Positions 25,059-32,372 of a DNA stretch of 64,000 nucleotides are shown one piece after another. The stretch comes from Mogibacterium sp. (lineage in GTDB: Bacteria > Bacillota > Clostridia > Peptostreptococcales > Anaerovoracaceae). The stretch spans positions 62,001 through 126,000 of the forward strand of contig JAFRGD010000022.1 in the NCBI GenBank assembly GCA_017433975.1, written 5' to 3'. The notes beneath the pieces were generated by a model that had not been told where the DNA came from, ran no database searches, and saw only the letters and a program-made list of their open reading frames with translations. Numbering within the stretch: position 1 is the stretch's first letter; each line of letters begins with the position of its first letter. The translations under genes were made by a program, and so were the position numbers.

Positions 25059-25320
25059 CTGTACAAAGTTTTTTAAGCATTTTCGACTTTTTTTCGCCCA
25101 AAAACTTAAAAACGAGTCAAAATCCACGACAATGCCGTCGATTTAGTTTGCCGATATTATTTTATCGGAAATAAACTACTTGATTTTCAGTTTGAAATTA
25201 CGAAAAACGCCTCGATTCTATCGACGATTCGGCCGAAACGGGAAAAGCCTCCGCATGCGGCGCGACTTTTTAAGTTTTTTTGCCATTTTTTCCGCAAAAT
25301 GCTTAAAAAAAGTTGTACAG
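25059..25320. mobile_element. MITE-like element, copy C (262 bp)
   Basis: The terminal 25 bp are inverted repeats with two mismatches: CTGTACAA at both outer ends, then T-rich DNA and TTTAAGCATTTT. Subterminal hairpins are TTTTTAAG/CTTAAAAA on the left and CTTTTTAAG/CTTAAAAAAAG on the right. No ORF inside. 25321-25497 between this element and the next terminator is GC-rich and shows no gene. Confidence 0.7.
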
Positions 25321-25497
25321 CACCGATTTCCCGCGCCGCAACGCCCGCGCGGCGTGCATTCGCGGCGAAATCTGTCGATGCCGCGCCGCTGCGCCGCTGC
25401 ACTGCGCAACCACCGCCGCTCGTCGCGCCGCAACGCTAGTCGCCGACCGTCGCAGCTACAAACTGCCCGCAGCAACGCGCCGCAACCGCCCCATCGA

Positions 25498-25530
25498 TAA
25501 AAGTACTGCCGCGCGGTGCGGCAGCACTTT
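25498..25530 (-). terminator. Terminator after yegP-type gene
   Basis: CTGCCGC/GCGGCAG stem with flanking partial pairing; on the minus strand followed by ACTTTTATC. Confidence 0.65.
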
Positions 25531-25559
25531 CGAATTCGTATTGTGTCGTATCCCTGATG

Positions 25560-25931
25560 CTATTCTTCTTCGACAACCTGCGAGTCCACCGAGTTCCTGC
25601 GGACGCTGTCGACGCCGTTCAGGCAGGACTTCTTGGCCTTGTAGCCCTCGCCGGTGGCGATGATCTGGCCGTTTCTCGCTTTGAGACGGAAGCGGAACTC
25701 GCCCGCCTTATCGACGTACACCTCGAATTTCGGGTTCTTGCAAACTTCAAATCCTTCAACAGTCTGGTCCTCGAGAGCCGCAATCGGCGCGTTCGTCGTA
25801 ACGCTCCGGATTCCCTTCATGCAGGAGGCCTTTGATTTGTAGACCTCAGAATTCGCGATGATCTCGCCGTTGGTCGCCTTGAGATCGAACTTGATTCCGG
25901 TCTTTGTTTTCTTTACTACGTATTTGCCCAT
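25560..25931 (-). CDS. YegP/DUF1508 family protein (two repeats)
   Basis: The 123-residue protein has two DUF1508 repeats. The first is TGIKFDLKATNGEIIANSE with SKASCMKGIRSV; the second is GEFRFRLKARNGQIIATGEG with KKSCLNGVDSVRRN. Family members are small beta-alpha proteins of unknown function; structures show a swapped double-stranded beta sheet. AGGAG precedes the ATG, and a sigma-A-like promoter at 25977-26005 and a terminator frame it as a single-gene unit. Its promoter DNA adjoins the remnant of a type I toxin gene. Confidence 0.9.
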   Translation of the reverse strand: MGKYVVKKTKTGIKFDLKATNGEIIANSEVYKSKASCMKGIRSVTTNAPIAALEDQTVEGFEVCKNPKFEVYVDKAGEFRFRLKARNGQIIATGEGYKAKKSCLNGVDSVRRNSVDSQVVEEE

Positions 25932-25976
25932 TGTCGGTCTCCTTTCAACGCAGCATAAGCATTTTTCTCAAAAACA

Positions 25977-26005
25977 GAATAATACAGATTTGTGCCGATT
26001 GTCAA
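25977..26005 (-). promoter_or_regulatory. Promoter for yegP-type gene
   Basis: TTGACA (26000-26005) on the minus strand with TTATTC at 17 bp, or TATTAT at 15 bp, followed by a 5' leader into the AGGAG site. Confidence 0.55.
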
Positions 26006-26070
26006 TTATAAAGCGAGATTTTTGTTGCCCTTCCCAACGCCGTTTTCAAAGAAATTTGCAATTACGTATC

Positions 26071-26106
26071 TAACCAATTGCAATTCTGACGTACATAAAG
26101 AAGTAG
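26071..26106 (+). pseudogene. Remnant of type I holin-like toxin (3' end only)
   Basis: Reading frame P-I-A-I-L-T-Y-I-K-K-stop, preceded by an in-frame stop at 26071-26073, lies exactly where the intact toxin at 27091-27171 has L-V-A-V-L-A-Y-M-K-K-stop relative to the antisense RNA. The 5' part of the toxin is lost or scrambled, leaving the antitoxin RNA without a partner. Confidence 0.6.
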
Positions 26107-26178
26107 CCGCCTGTCCGAGAGGCGACTACTTTATAGTTTGCTAATCAGGGCCAACCGTCTATCGGCAGCTCCTTTTGT
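26096..26178 (-). ncRNA. Orphan type I antitoxin RNA
   Basis: An ~80-nt RNA of the same build as the antitoxin at 27 kb. It shares AGCTGCCGATAGACGGTTGG near the 5' end and closes with the stem AGTAGCCGCC/GGCGACTACT (26102-26130) and TTCTTTA. The facing toxin gene survives only as a remnant. Confidence 0.7.
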
Positions 26179-26184
26179 TAATTC

Positions 26185-26213
26185 ATAATACTCTTCATCC
26201 GACCTCTCGTCAA
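26185..26213 (-). promoter_or_regulatory. Promoter of orphan antitoxin RNA
   Basis: TTGACG (26208-26213), 17 bp, TATTAT (26185-26190) on the minus strand. Confidence 0.7.
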
Positions 26214-26293
26214 CGGCTTTCCCGGTTCCGCCACACCATTGTGGTCGTCGGTCGCTCGCCGAAGCTTCGTAACCCGCACCTGCCGCCGCGCGC

Positions 26294-26950
26294 CTACACC
26301 TCGTACCCGTCGAGGCCGTCGGACAGGTCGAAGTGCCGCATGACCTCGACGGTGTTGAGAGCGTCGTTCAAGGCGTCGTGGCTGCGGTTCGGGTGAATGT
26401 CCAGCTTCCACATCGCGTAGCTGAGGGCGTAGTCGCGGCCGTCCTGCGTAATCTGGTCGTCGAACACGACCTGCATGTCGTAGCACTCCGGCAGCCCGTC
26501 GATCTCCAGCCCGTAGTACCGCATGTTGTCCTCGAGGTAAAGGATGTCGTTCGGCCCCCACGAGCAAAAGACGTAGCCCTCGCCGGCCGCGTCGTTATTG
26601 CCAGCCGCATCGTTGTTGCCGGCCGCGTCGTTAATGCCAGCCGCGCCGCCCGCCCTGCACCACGCGAGGAACTCCGGCAACACCTCCGTAAAAGGCCGCG
26701 CGTCCGCAAGCATGGCGTCCGTGATGTCGGTCAACTCCGTGATGTCCTTGAGCATCTTGTGGTAGACCTGCGGCTTGACGAGCGCGCTGAACGTGTCCAG
26801 CACCGTGAGGTCCGCGGTCGTCTTGACCGCCCCGATCTGAACGATCTCGCCCTGCAGCTTGACGCCGTTCTGAACGTCGCGGTACCGCGTAATCGGCGTA
26901 TTCCATTCGAGGTCAAAAGTGATGTAGTTCATAGTGCCTAAATTCGACAT
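26294..26950 (-). CDS. 3'-5' exonuclease, DEDDh family
   Basis: The 218-residue protein has the DnaQ/RNase T-type exonuclease motifs: DLEWN (Exo I Asp and Glu), SWGPND (Exo II Asp), and SHDALNDALNT (Exo III His and Asp). It should use two metal ions to degrade DNA or RNA from the 3' end. Residues about 104-124 are a repeat of A-A-G-N-N-D units encoded by 18-bp tandem repeats, an unusual low-complexity insertion between motifs I and II. The start may be ATG at 26950 or at 26932; neither has a strong ribosome site. Confidence 0.85.
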   Translation of the reverse strand: MSNLGTMNYITFDLEWNTPITRYRDVQNGVKLQGEIVQIGAVKTTADLTVLDTFSALVKPQVYHKMLKDITELTDITDAMLADARPFTEVLPEFLAWCRAGGAAGINDAAGNNDAAGNNDAAGEGYVFCSWGPNDILYLEDNMRYYGLEIDGLPECYDMQVVFDDQITQDGRDYALSYAMWKLDIHPNRSHDALNDALNTVEVMRHFDLSDGLDGYEV

Positions 26951-26975
26951 TTATATCCCTAAATTTTTAAAAGCA

Positions 26976-27004
26976 TTGACGCAGCCTGGATGGCGGTTTA
27001 GACT
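26976..27004 (+). promoter_or_regulatory. Promoter of type I toxin mRNA
   Basis: TTGACG (26976-26981), 17 bp, TAGACT (26999-27004) on the plus strand, about 85 bp before the toxin ATG. Confidence 0.6.
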
Positions 27005-27046
27005 ATCCTTGCTGCCATAGAATGGTAGGCGGTTGGCCCTCCCGAC

Positions 27047-27064
27047 GGAGGGTTCGCACCCTCC
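27047..27064 (+). other. Toxin mRNA leader hairpin
   Basis: GGAGGG, loop TTCGCA, CCCTCC forms a hairpin in the toxin leader. The CCCTCC arm could alternatively pair with the AGGAGG ribosome site at 27076-27081 and shut translation, a common feature of type I toxin messages. Confidence 0.6.
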
Positions 27065-27090
27065 GATCTTTGGAAAGGAGGTGTTGCGCT

Positions 27091-27171
27091 ATGAGTGTAT
27101 TCGAGGCATTGTATTTAGGTATAACCTTCGGGTTATTCCTGGTCGCTGTTCTTGCATATATGAAGAAGTAA
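27091..27171 (+). CDS. Type I toxin, putative holin-like small hydrophobic peptide
   Basis: A 26-residue peptide begins MSVFEALYLGITFG, continues with a hydrophobic helix and ends YMKK. It is a single transmembrane segment with a charged C-terminus, like the holin-like toxin (Hol_Tox) peptides of Firmicutes, which permeabilise the membrane when over-expressed. AGGAGG nine bases before ATG gives strong translation potential, balanced by leader structure and by an antisense RNA that overlaps the last codons and 3' end. It is too short for ordinary gene finders. Family assignment rests on size, composition and context. Confidence 0.8.
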   Translation: MSVFEALYLGITFGLFLVAVLAYMKK

Positions 27172-27244
27172 CCGCCCCAGGCAAGGATTCGGTTACTTCA
27201 GTAATCAATTTCCGGGCCAACCGTCTATCGGCAGCTCTTTTTGT
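27161..27244 (-). ncRNA. Antisense antitoxin RNA of type I toxin locus
   Basis: An ~85-nt RNA starts near 27244 from a consensus promoter and ends at the stem GTAACCG/CGGTTAC (27168-27196) followed by TTCTTC. It is convergent with and complementary to the toxin message over its last ~11 coding bases and 3' end. It carries the shared GCTGCCGATAGACGGTTGGC block. Confidence 0.78.
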
Positions 27245-27250
27245 ATGTTC

Positions 27251-27279
27251 ATTATACCCCTCGGCACGTCGTGCGTCAA
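27251..27279 (-). promoter_or_regulatory. Promoter of antitoxin RNA
   Basis: TTGACG (27274-27279), 17 bp, TATAAT (27251-27256) on the minus strand. Confidence 0.75.
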
Positions 27280-27335
27280 CTGCAATCCACGTCGAACGGT
27301 GTTCTGCAACTGCGGCGTCCTGCATTGCAGCGGCG

Positions 27336-27776
27336 CTACAGCCCTGCATAAAACTCCACTGCTGCGCGGATCTCGGCCGCGTCCGGGTGGCCTTTGCGGA
27401 GGCCGCCAACCAGTTTGAACGGTCCGAACGTGTCGTAGCCCGTGCAGATGTACTGACCGAGGAAGCGGCAGCCCTTGCTGTCCGTGATCTTGCGGAGGTT
27501 CTTGAAAAAAGACTCCGTCGGCGACGCGCCGCACGTCCCGAGGAAGAACACTTCCTTGCCGGCCGGCAACGGTCCGCGCGCAAACGCGGTAATCTGCTTT
27601 GCGACGTCGCTGAAATAGATGCCCGAAGCGAGCCCGATCCGGTCGTAGTGCGACAGGTTCGGCGCCGGGTTCCGCGTCACGTCGATGAGCGTGACGTCGT
27701 GCCCGGCCGCAATCGCGTCGAGCAGTTTTTTCGTATTGCCGTGGTGCTGCGAATAGTAAACAATGGCAGTTTTCAT
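27336..27776 (-). CDS. Flavodoxin
   Basis: The 146-residue protein has a flavodoxin start AIVYYSQHHGNTKKLLDAI (phosphate-binding loop S-Q-H-H-G-N-T) and further FMN-contact regions GLASGIYFSDV and LGTCGASPTE. It probably binds FMN and acts as a one- or two-electron carrier or small reductase in the cytosol. GAGG precedes the ATG at 27776. It lies 94 bp downstream of a second flavoprotein gene on the same strand. Confidence 0.9.
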   Translation of the reverse strand: MKTAIVYYSQHHGNTKKLLDAIAAGHDVTLIDVTRNPAPNLSHYDRIGLASGIYFSDVAKQITAFARGPLPAGKEVFFLGTCGASPTESFFKNLRKITDSKGCRFLGQYICTGYDTFGPFKLVGGLRKGHPDAAEIRAAVEFYAGL

Positions 27777-27870
27777 GTGGTCACCTCTATTTCATGCGGT
27801 CGCGCACGGCCTGTGTCGCCGAGCGCGTGGCAAATCGCGGCGTGCGGTCATCGCCTGCACGCCGGGCACC

Positions 27871-28506
27871 CTACTTCGCCAGGGCGGCGCCTTTTTCGCA
27901 GGCCGCGCGGCACTCCAGCGGGAAGACCGACTCGTGGCGCGCGTGCCGGGCCGCCGGCGAGAACATCGTCCACTTCCATTCCGTCGAGCTGTAGTGCTCA
28001 AGCTGGAGCGTTTCGCCGCTCACCAGGACCTCCGTCGGCCCCACGAACGCGCCCAGCGTCCGCTGGTACTGCTGCAACATCTCGGTGTAAGCCGTGTCCG
28101 GCGCGTTGCTCGTCACGATCAGCAGCACCGGCACCGGCCGCTCGTAGCAGCACGGCGTTTCTTTGTTGTAGGTCAGGTTCTGGAAAACCATCCGCTCATA
28201 CAGCGCACGGAACGCGGCCGTGAGCTGGCTCAGGTAAACCGGCGAGCCGATGATCAGGCCGTCGGCTTCGCGGATCGCGTCCAGCACCTCCGTCAGGCCG
28301 TCCTGGCAGACGCAGTGGCCCTTGTGCGCCTCCGTCTTGCAGCCGAAGCACGAAACGCACCCCGTGTACTTTTCGCGGTCGAAGAGGTCAAAGCGCTCCA
28401 CCACCGCGCCGGCGCTCTCCGCGCCCCGGACCGCCTCCGAAATCAGCGTGTCCGTGTTCCAGCCCTTCCGCGGGCCGGCGTTCACCGCAACAATTTTCTT
28501 TCCCAT
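27871..28506 (-). CDS. NADPH-dependent FMN reductase-like iron-sulfur flavoprotein
   Basis: The 211-residue protein opens with a flavodoxin-like fold (KKIVAVNAGPRKGWNTDTLI) and has a cysteine cluster CVSCFGCKTEAHKGHCVC at residues about 50-70. This resembles the compact cluster site of iron-sulfur flavoproteins, and is followed by GLIIGSPVYLSQL for FMN binding. The function is likely electron transfer or quinone/nitro reduction. AAAGGA before the ATG at 28506 chooses this start over a longer frame. A flavodoxin gene follows. Confidence 0.87.
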   Translation of the reverse strand: MGKKIVAVNAGPRKGWNTDTLISEAVRGAESAGAVVERFDLFDREKYTGCVSCFGCKTEAHKGHCVCQDGLTEVLDAIREADGLIIGSPVYLSQLTAAFRALYERMVFQNLTYNKETPCCYERPVPVLLIVTSNAPDTAYTEMLQQYQRTLGAFVGPTEVLVSGETLQLEHYSSTEWKWTMFSPAARHARHESVFPLECRAACEKGAALAK

Positions 28507-28591
28507 AAGATTTCCTTTCGTATCACTCGCGCGGTCGCCGCGCGTCGTAGATAGCGCGCGTGGCAAGCCGCGTCGCAGCCGTGAATCCCCC

Positions 28592-29251
28592 CTATTTCTT
28601 CTTGCCGATCTGAATGAACATGATCACACCGTAGACCAGCGACAGTGCGACCCCTTTTGCATAGTCGAGGATGACCGCGGTCCGGAACTCCGAATCGTCC
28701 ATCGCCATCGGCATGTAGTAGCCAAAGATATCGCCCAGCGACGGGGTGTACCCGGACTCTTTGAAGGCAGCCTGAATCTCCAGCGCCGCGCTGATGTACA
28801 TCGCCAGCGCCAGCATGACGAGCGTGATCAAAATGCAGATGAGAACGGTCCCCTTGGTCGGTTCCACGTGCCCGAGCTTGTTGAAGCCAAGCAACGCGAG
28901 GTACATCGTCGCGATGCCGGCAATCGCCGCCACAACACCGATCCGGTACAAAATGACCCAAATGACGACCCCGCCAAGCGAAAACAGGACCGCGCCGAGA
29001 AGTCCCTTCCCGAAGTTCTCCCGCGGCGCCTGCGCCGAAAAGCCCATCGTTCCGGTCTGAGCGGCAAAAGCCGTGTTCCCCGCCTGCCCGGCAAAGCCCC
29101 GATTCCTCGCCTGCGACCACGCGGTCTGGTTTCCCGCCGTGTACAGCTGCGGCTGCGCCTGCGCCCGGGAAGCCACCGGGAGCTCCGCGCCGCACCTCGG
29201 ACAGAACCGGCTTCCGTCCTCTACTTCCGTTCCGCACTTGTTACAAAACAT
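28592..29251 (-). CDS. Zinc-ribbon membrane protein
   Basis: The 219-residue protein begins with a zinc ribbon (FCNKCGTEVEDGSRFCPRCG), a Gln/Ala-rich linker, then four hydrophobic segments (residues about 85-215). This layout is common in Firmicute envelope proteins of unknown function; the cytosolic ribbon probably stabilises or mediates protein contacts. AGGAGG seven bases before the ATG at 29251 supports the start. It precedes the iron-sulfur flavoprotein gene. Confidence 0.82.
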   Translation of the reverse strand: MFCNKCGTEVEDGSRFCPRCGAELPVASRAQAQPQLYTAGNQTAWSQARNRGFAGQAGNTAFAAQTGTMGFSAQAPRENFGKGLLGAVLFSLGGVVIWVILYRIGVVAAIAGIATMYLALLGFNKLGHVEPTKGTVLICILITLVMLALAMYISAALEIQAAFKESGYTPSLGDIFGYYMPMAMDDSEFRTAVILDYAKGVALSLVYGVIMFIQIGKKK

Positions 29252-29286
29252 CAACGTTCCTCCTTATGCATAAATATTTACGTCAT

Positions 29287-29532
29287 TTACAGCTCGCGCA
29301 ACACCAAAACCGTCACCCCGAGGTTGTCCCCCGGCGCAATCCGCAGGACCTTGGGGTGGTACCGGTATTCTTCCAGGATCATGTTCTTGAGGCTGGTCCC
29401 GCGGTGAAAGCCGTGCACCAGCCGGATCTGATACGTCGTCCGGTCCGCCGCCCGAAGCGCCCGGTCAATCGCCTTGACCGCGTCCTCGCGCAGCATCCCG
29501 TGCAGATCAAGCGTGATGATTGGGGTGGACAT
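29287..29532 (-). CDS. Smr domain protein
   Basis: The 81-residue protein is a stand-alone Smr (small MutS-related) domain: TLDLHGMLREDAVKAI (the LDLHG signature), RLVHGFHRGTSLKNMI (the HGxG-like signature, here HGFHRG), and a final strand LVLREL. Smr domains bind or nick nucleic acids; recent work links them to ribosome-collision rescue in MutS2. GC-rich like the host, it marks the edge of the AT-rich island that begins 35 bp upstream of its start. Confidence 0.85.
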   Translation of the reverse strand: MSTPIITLDLHGMLREDAVKAIDRALRAADRTTYQIRLVHGFHRGTSLKNMILEEYRYHPKVLRIAPGDNLGVTVLVLREL

Positions 29533-29567
29533 GGTGAAAACCCGCCTTTTAATAAGCTAACGCGCAT

Positions 29568-30485
29568 TTATGCATTTTGTTCTTTTGGGAACTCGATATG
29601 GTACTCAAAATGCAGACGAGCTTCTTCTTCAGCTTCGTTGGAAATAGAAGCATTTCCAGTTTCCTTCCCCATCTTTTTTAATGCATTCTCAATTTTCACT
29701 GCATTGTTAGTATTGATACCAACAACATTACTATATTTAATCATAAAGGTCTCTTCTGTTAAGTGAGCATTTTCATCCATTCTCATCTTGATGAGTGAAT
29801 TAATCACTGGGTCATTCTTATAGTAATATAGCTTTGGTAAAAAAGGGCCATGTCCTTTAAATTTGTTTTCTGCCTCAACAGAAACTGTCTCGTAGGTTTT
29901 CTTCTCTACTTCAGTTTTCACATCGATAGAACCAACTTTTTTTGCCCCGATTTTAGCCTTGGCAGAGTTTGAAATAAACTGCTTTTTTTCTGTCTTCAAC
30001 GTAATCTTAAAGTATGTTGCTCCGAGAGCTTGAGCGAGTTCCTTTAATTCTAAAATACGAGCTGCCTTTGTATAACTGAAATATTCATTTAGTTCAATGT
30101 ACCGTTGTGGATTTACTGGATCTACATAATATACGCTTTCAATCACAGTTGGATAAAACTCAATTCCCAGCATATCCGTACAATTGCCTAGAACAGTCAA
30201 TGCCTTCATTTCATCAGTGCTATCATTGAAGCCAAATGCCCCCTGGCATACATCTTTTTCTGCTCGATCGTCTTCTTCAACAATTTGTATTAACTTTGGA
30301 AGCACATAGTCTGGATTATTATAATCTTCCATAAAAACAGGCTTGTATCTCCACAAATCATAATCTTGTTTTGTTTGCGACGCTTTATCTGCAATAGCTT
30401 CTGCACCTTGCTTTATTGCTTCAACTGCAGAATCTTTTGCCTCGCTTACTTGAATTTTAATTGCTTCAAAATTCGGCTTTTTCAT
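29568..30485 (-). CDS. Unknown island protein, 305 aa
   Basis: I do not recognise the family. The N-terminal 45 residues are a charged amphipathic helix (KKPNFEAIKIQVSEAKDSAV, then IKQGAEAIADKASQTKQDYD), followed by an alpha/beta region with YYVDPVNPQRYIELNEYFSY and a lysine-rich segment. There is no signal peptide or catalytic motif. AT-rich codon use matches the adjacent restriction genes, not the host. It is the last gene of the seven-gene island row, 34 bp after the AspBHI-like nuclease gene, so it may be an accessory component. AAAGG lies 11 bases before the ATG. Confidence 0.7.
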   Translation of the reverse strand: MKKPNFEAIKIQVSEAKDSAVEAIKQGAEAIADKASQTKQDYDLWRYKPVFMEDYNNPDYVLPKLIQIVEEDDRAEKDVCQGAFGFNDSTDEMKALTVLGNCTDMLGIEFYPTVIESVYYVDPVNPQRYIELNEYFSYTKAARILELKELAQALGATYFKITLKTEKKQFISNSAKAKIGAKKVGSIDVKTEVEKKTYETVSVEAENKFKGHGPFLPKLYYYKNDPVINSLIKMRMDENAHLTEETFMIKYSNVVGINTNNAVKIENALKKMGKETGNASISNEAEEEARLHFEYHIEFPKEQNA

Positions 30486-30519
30486 AACGTATCAAACCTT
30501 TCTTGTTTCTTGGATTTAG

Positions 30520-31782
30520 CTATATATTTTCCCACACAATTGGTGTGCTACTTAATCCACTAAAAGAATAAAAATCCGGTTTTCTTTCCTTGATTGAATC
30601 TAACCATATTGGTATGTCCTTGCTTTGTATTTTGTTTTGCCTAAGAATAGCGGCAATATCAGTTGCTGTAATAATCATTATCGGATGCCCATCTTCGATA
30701 ACTTCTTTATATGCTTGTTGGTTTACGTAACTTGTTGTAACCATAATTCCGAATTGACGGTATCGGATTCGCGAAATAAGGCGAGACATCTGTTTCACCC
30801 CAACAGAATTATTCTCAGCATAGCATTTCGCTTCTAATGCACAATCGATAACCAGAGGAAGATTTGTGCTTCCAGGCTGGTATATTTCATATTGTCCTAT
30901 TGCATCTCTCCCTCCATCACGCCAAGGTCGCGTTAAATTGAATGCCTTGAAATTAGAATCCATCATCTTAACGATGTCGGTTGCACATGCTTCAAAACCT
31001 TGTGGGAATGACTCATAGTATTTTCTAATTCTAGATAAACAGTTCTTTCCCTCTATATCACTTTGAAGCTGTTTATATTTTGTTGGTATTTCAATTATTC
31101 GAGGAGCTTTAAGCGGTACTATTCCATCGCGACCCTTGTTTACGAAATTAACCCAAACACTTGGTGCATATTTTTTACTATTTGCATGGTCATAAATCAA
31201 AGCCTCCAGCCATTTCCTTGAAACACATTCCTTACCAGTATCTAGTACTGTAAAATACGCTTCATAATTCTGGAAACGCTTATCACCCATAGTTCTCCAG
31301 AATGCTACAAGATCTTTATCTGGTGAAAGATTCCTGTTTCCAGGTGCAGCTAGCCCTAAAAATTTCATATCCCGTCCATTTCCCGTATTTTTAAACAAGA
31401 AAAATGGTGGGATATCATCATATGGTCCTTTTGTATTCAATATTGAAAAGACTTGCTCCAGAAGTTTATTACCACCAGGTTTAGTCTCTGTTAGCTGCTT
31501 CCCAGGTGAACGATTATCTCCATAGTATCTAAAAATACCAGTCTCTCGATCAAGATAATCCGGCCATTCTAATTCTGACATGGTCGTATAAAGTACAACA
31601 TATGCCATTTTTGATGGATCATCTATCCTTGCTACCTTTCTAAATCCTCCAGAAGTACCACACTTAGGAAACAAATGGTGCAATGGCTCAGAGCTAATAT
31701 TATTCTGTAGTCCTCCCTTATAGATTGCTTCGACAAATAAATCTGATGTCGAAAGACTATCAAACGCAATCTCCTTATCCAT
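30520..31782 (-). CDS. AspBHI-like restriction endonuclease (Mrr-type catalytic domain)
   Basis: The 420-residue protein has an N-terminal recognition region (residues about 1-230) resembling the AspBHI/SRA-type reader, including GGFRKVARIDDPSKMAYVVL and SKKYAPSVWVNFVNKGRDGI. The C-terminal Mrr-type PD-(D/E)xK domain (about 265-395) has RPWRDGGRDAIGQY, then DCALEAKCY (the ExK motif), then FGIMVTTSYVNQQAY. AspBHI cuts DNA containing 5-methylcytosine, so a modification-dependent or methylation-sensitive nuclease is inferred. GAGG is upstream of the ATG at 31782. Sixth gene of the island. Confidence 0.8.
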   Translation of the reverse strand: MDKEIAFDSLSTSDLFVEAIYKGGLQNNISSEPLHHLFPKCGTSGGFRKVARIDDPSKMAYVVLYTTMSELEWPDYLDRETGIFRYYGDNRSPGKQLTETKPGGNKLLEQVFSILNTKGPYDDIPPFFLFKNTGNGRDMKFLGLAAPGNRNLSPDKDLVAFWRTMGDKRFQNYEAYFTVLDTGKECVSRKWLEALIYDHANSKKYAPSVWVNFVNKGRDGIVPLKAPRIIEIPTKYKQLQSDIEGKNCLSRIRKYYESFPQGFEACATDIVKMMDSNFKAFNLTRPWRDGGRDAIGQYEIYQPGSTNLPLVIDCALEAKCYAENNSVGVKQMSRLISRIRYRQFGIMVTTSYVNQQAYKEVIEDGHPIMIITATDIAAILRQNKIQSKDIPIWLDSIKERKPDFYSFSGLSSTPIVWENI

Positions 31783-31833
31783 TAATAATACCTCTTTATC
31801 AATATATAGAAAGTTTACAAAACGTTTATTTTT

Positions 31834-32268
31834 CTAGATTTCGTTCTTTTGGTCAACAATTTCGTCAATAATATAAACACATTCATTTAAATGTTTCTTT
31901 ACATCCTTTGACCAGAAGTGAACCGGTTCCCAGCCTTTAGATAAAAGCTCGTTATCTACTCGTTTATCTCTTACGATGTTCTCTTCTATCTTCTCGATCC
32001 AATACTCTCTATTTCGTTTAAGTTTCGACTTTCGGTTTTCCCAATCGTAACCGTGCCAAAACTCGCCGTCTACGAATACAGCTATATGATATTTCAAAAT
32101 CGCTATATCTGGCGATCCAGGCAATCGCTTGCAGTTTAATAGATAGCGATATCCTGCATGCCATAATGCTTTTGCCAAAGCGGTCTCGTCATTCCCTCGC
32201 TTAAGCTTGACGTTAGCCATTCGTTTTGATGTAGCTTCATCAGTGTCATAATGCTTAGGATGTTTCAT
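31834..32268 (-). CDS. vsr: Very short patch repair (Vsr) endonuclease
   Basis: The 144-residue protein matches Vsr: RMANVKLKRGNDETALAKAL (family RMxxxxxxxTxxE region), LPGSPDIAI (catalytic Asp), and VFVDGEFWHGYDW (metal and His site). Vsr nicks beside T:G mismatches left by deamination of 5-methylcytosine and directs repair, so it almost always accompanies a cytosine-5 methyltransferase, as in this island. The ribosome site is weak. It sits 104 bp after the DUF3883 gene. Confidence 0.93.
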   Translation of the reverse strand: MKHPKHYDTDEATSKRMANVKLKRGNDETALAKALWHAGYRYLLNCKRLPGSPDIAILKYHIAVFVDGEFWHGYDWENRKSKLKRNREYWIEKIEENIVRDKRVDNELLSKGWEPVHFWSKDVKKHLNECVYIIDEIVDQKNEI

Positions 32269-32372
32269 CGTTTTATTTCTAATAAATCACACTAATTGAT
32301 TGTTTTTTAGAAATGATACCTTTTAATAATGTTTAATAGTATCCAAACCAAAGATTAGAATACATACTTGTT

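Noticed and set aside
27033..28223. 396-codon plus-strand frame covering the toxin and flavodoxin region
   Set aside because: It runs in a different frame from the toxin and is antisense to the flavodoxin and flavoprotein genes, with Arg/Ala/Pro-rich composition typical of shadows.
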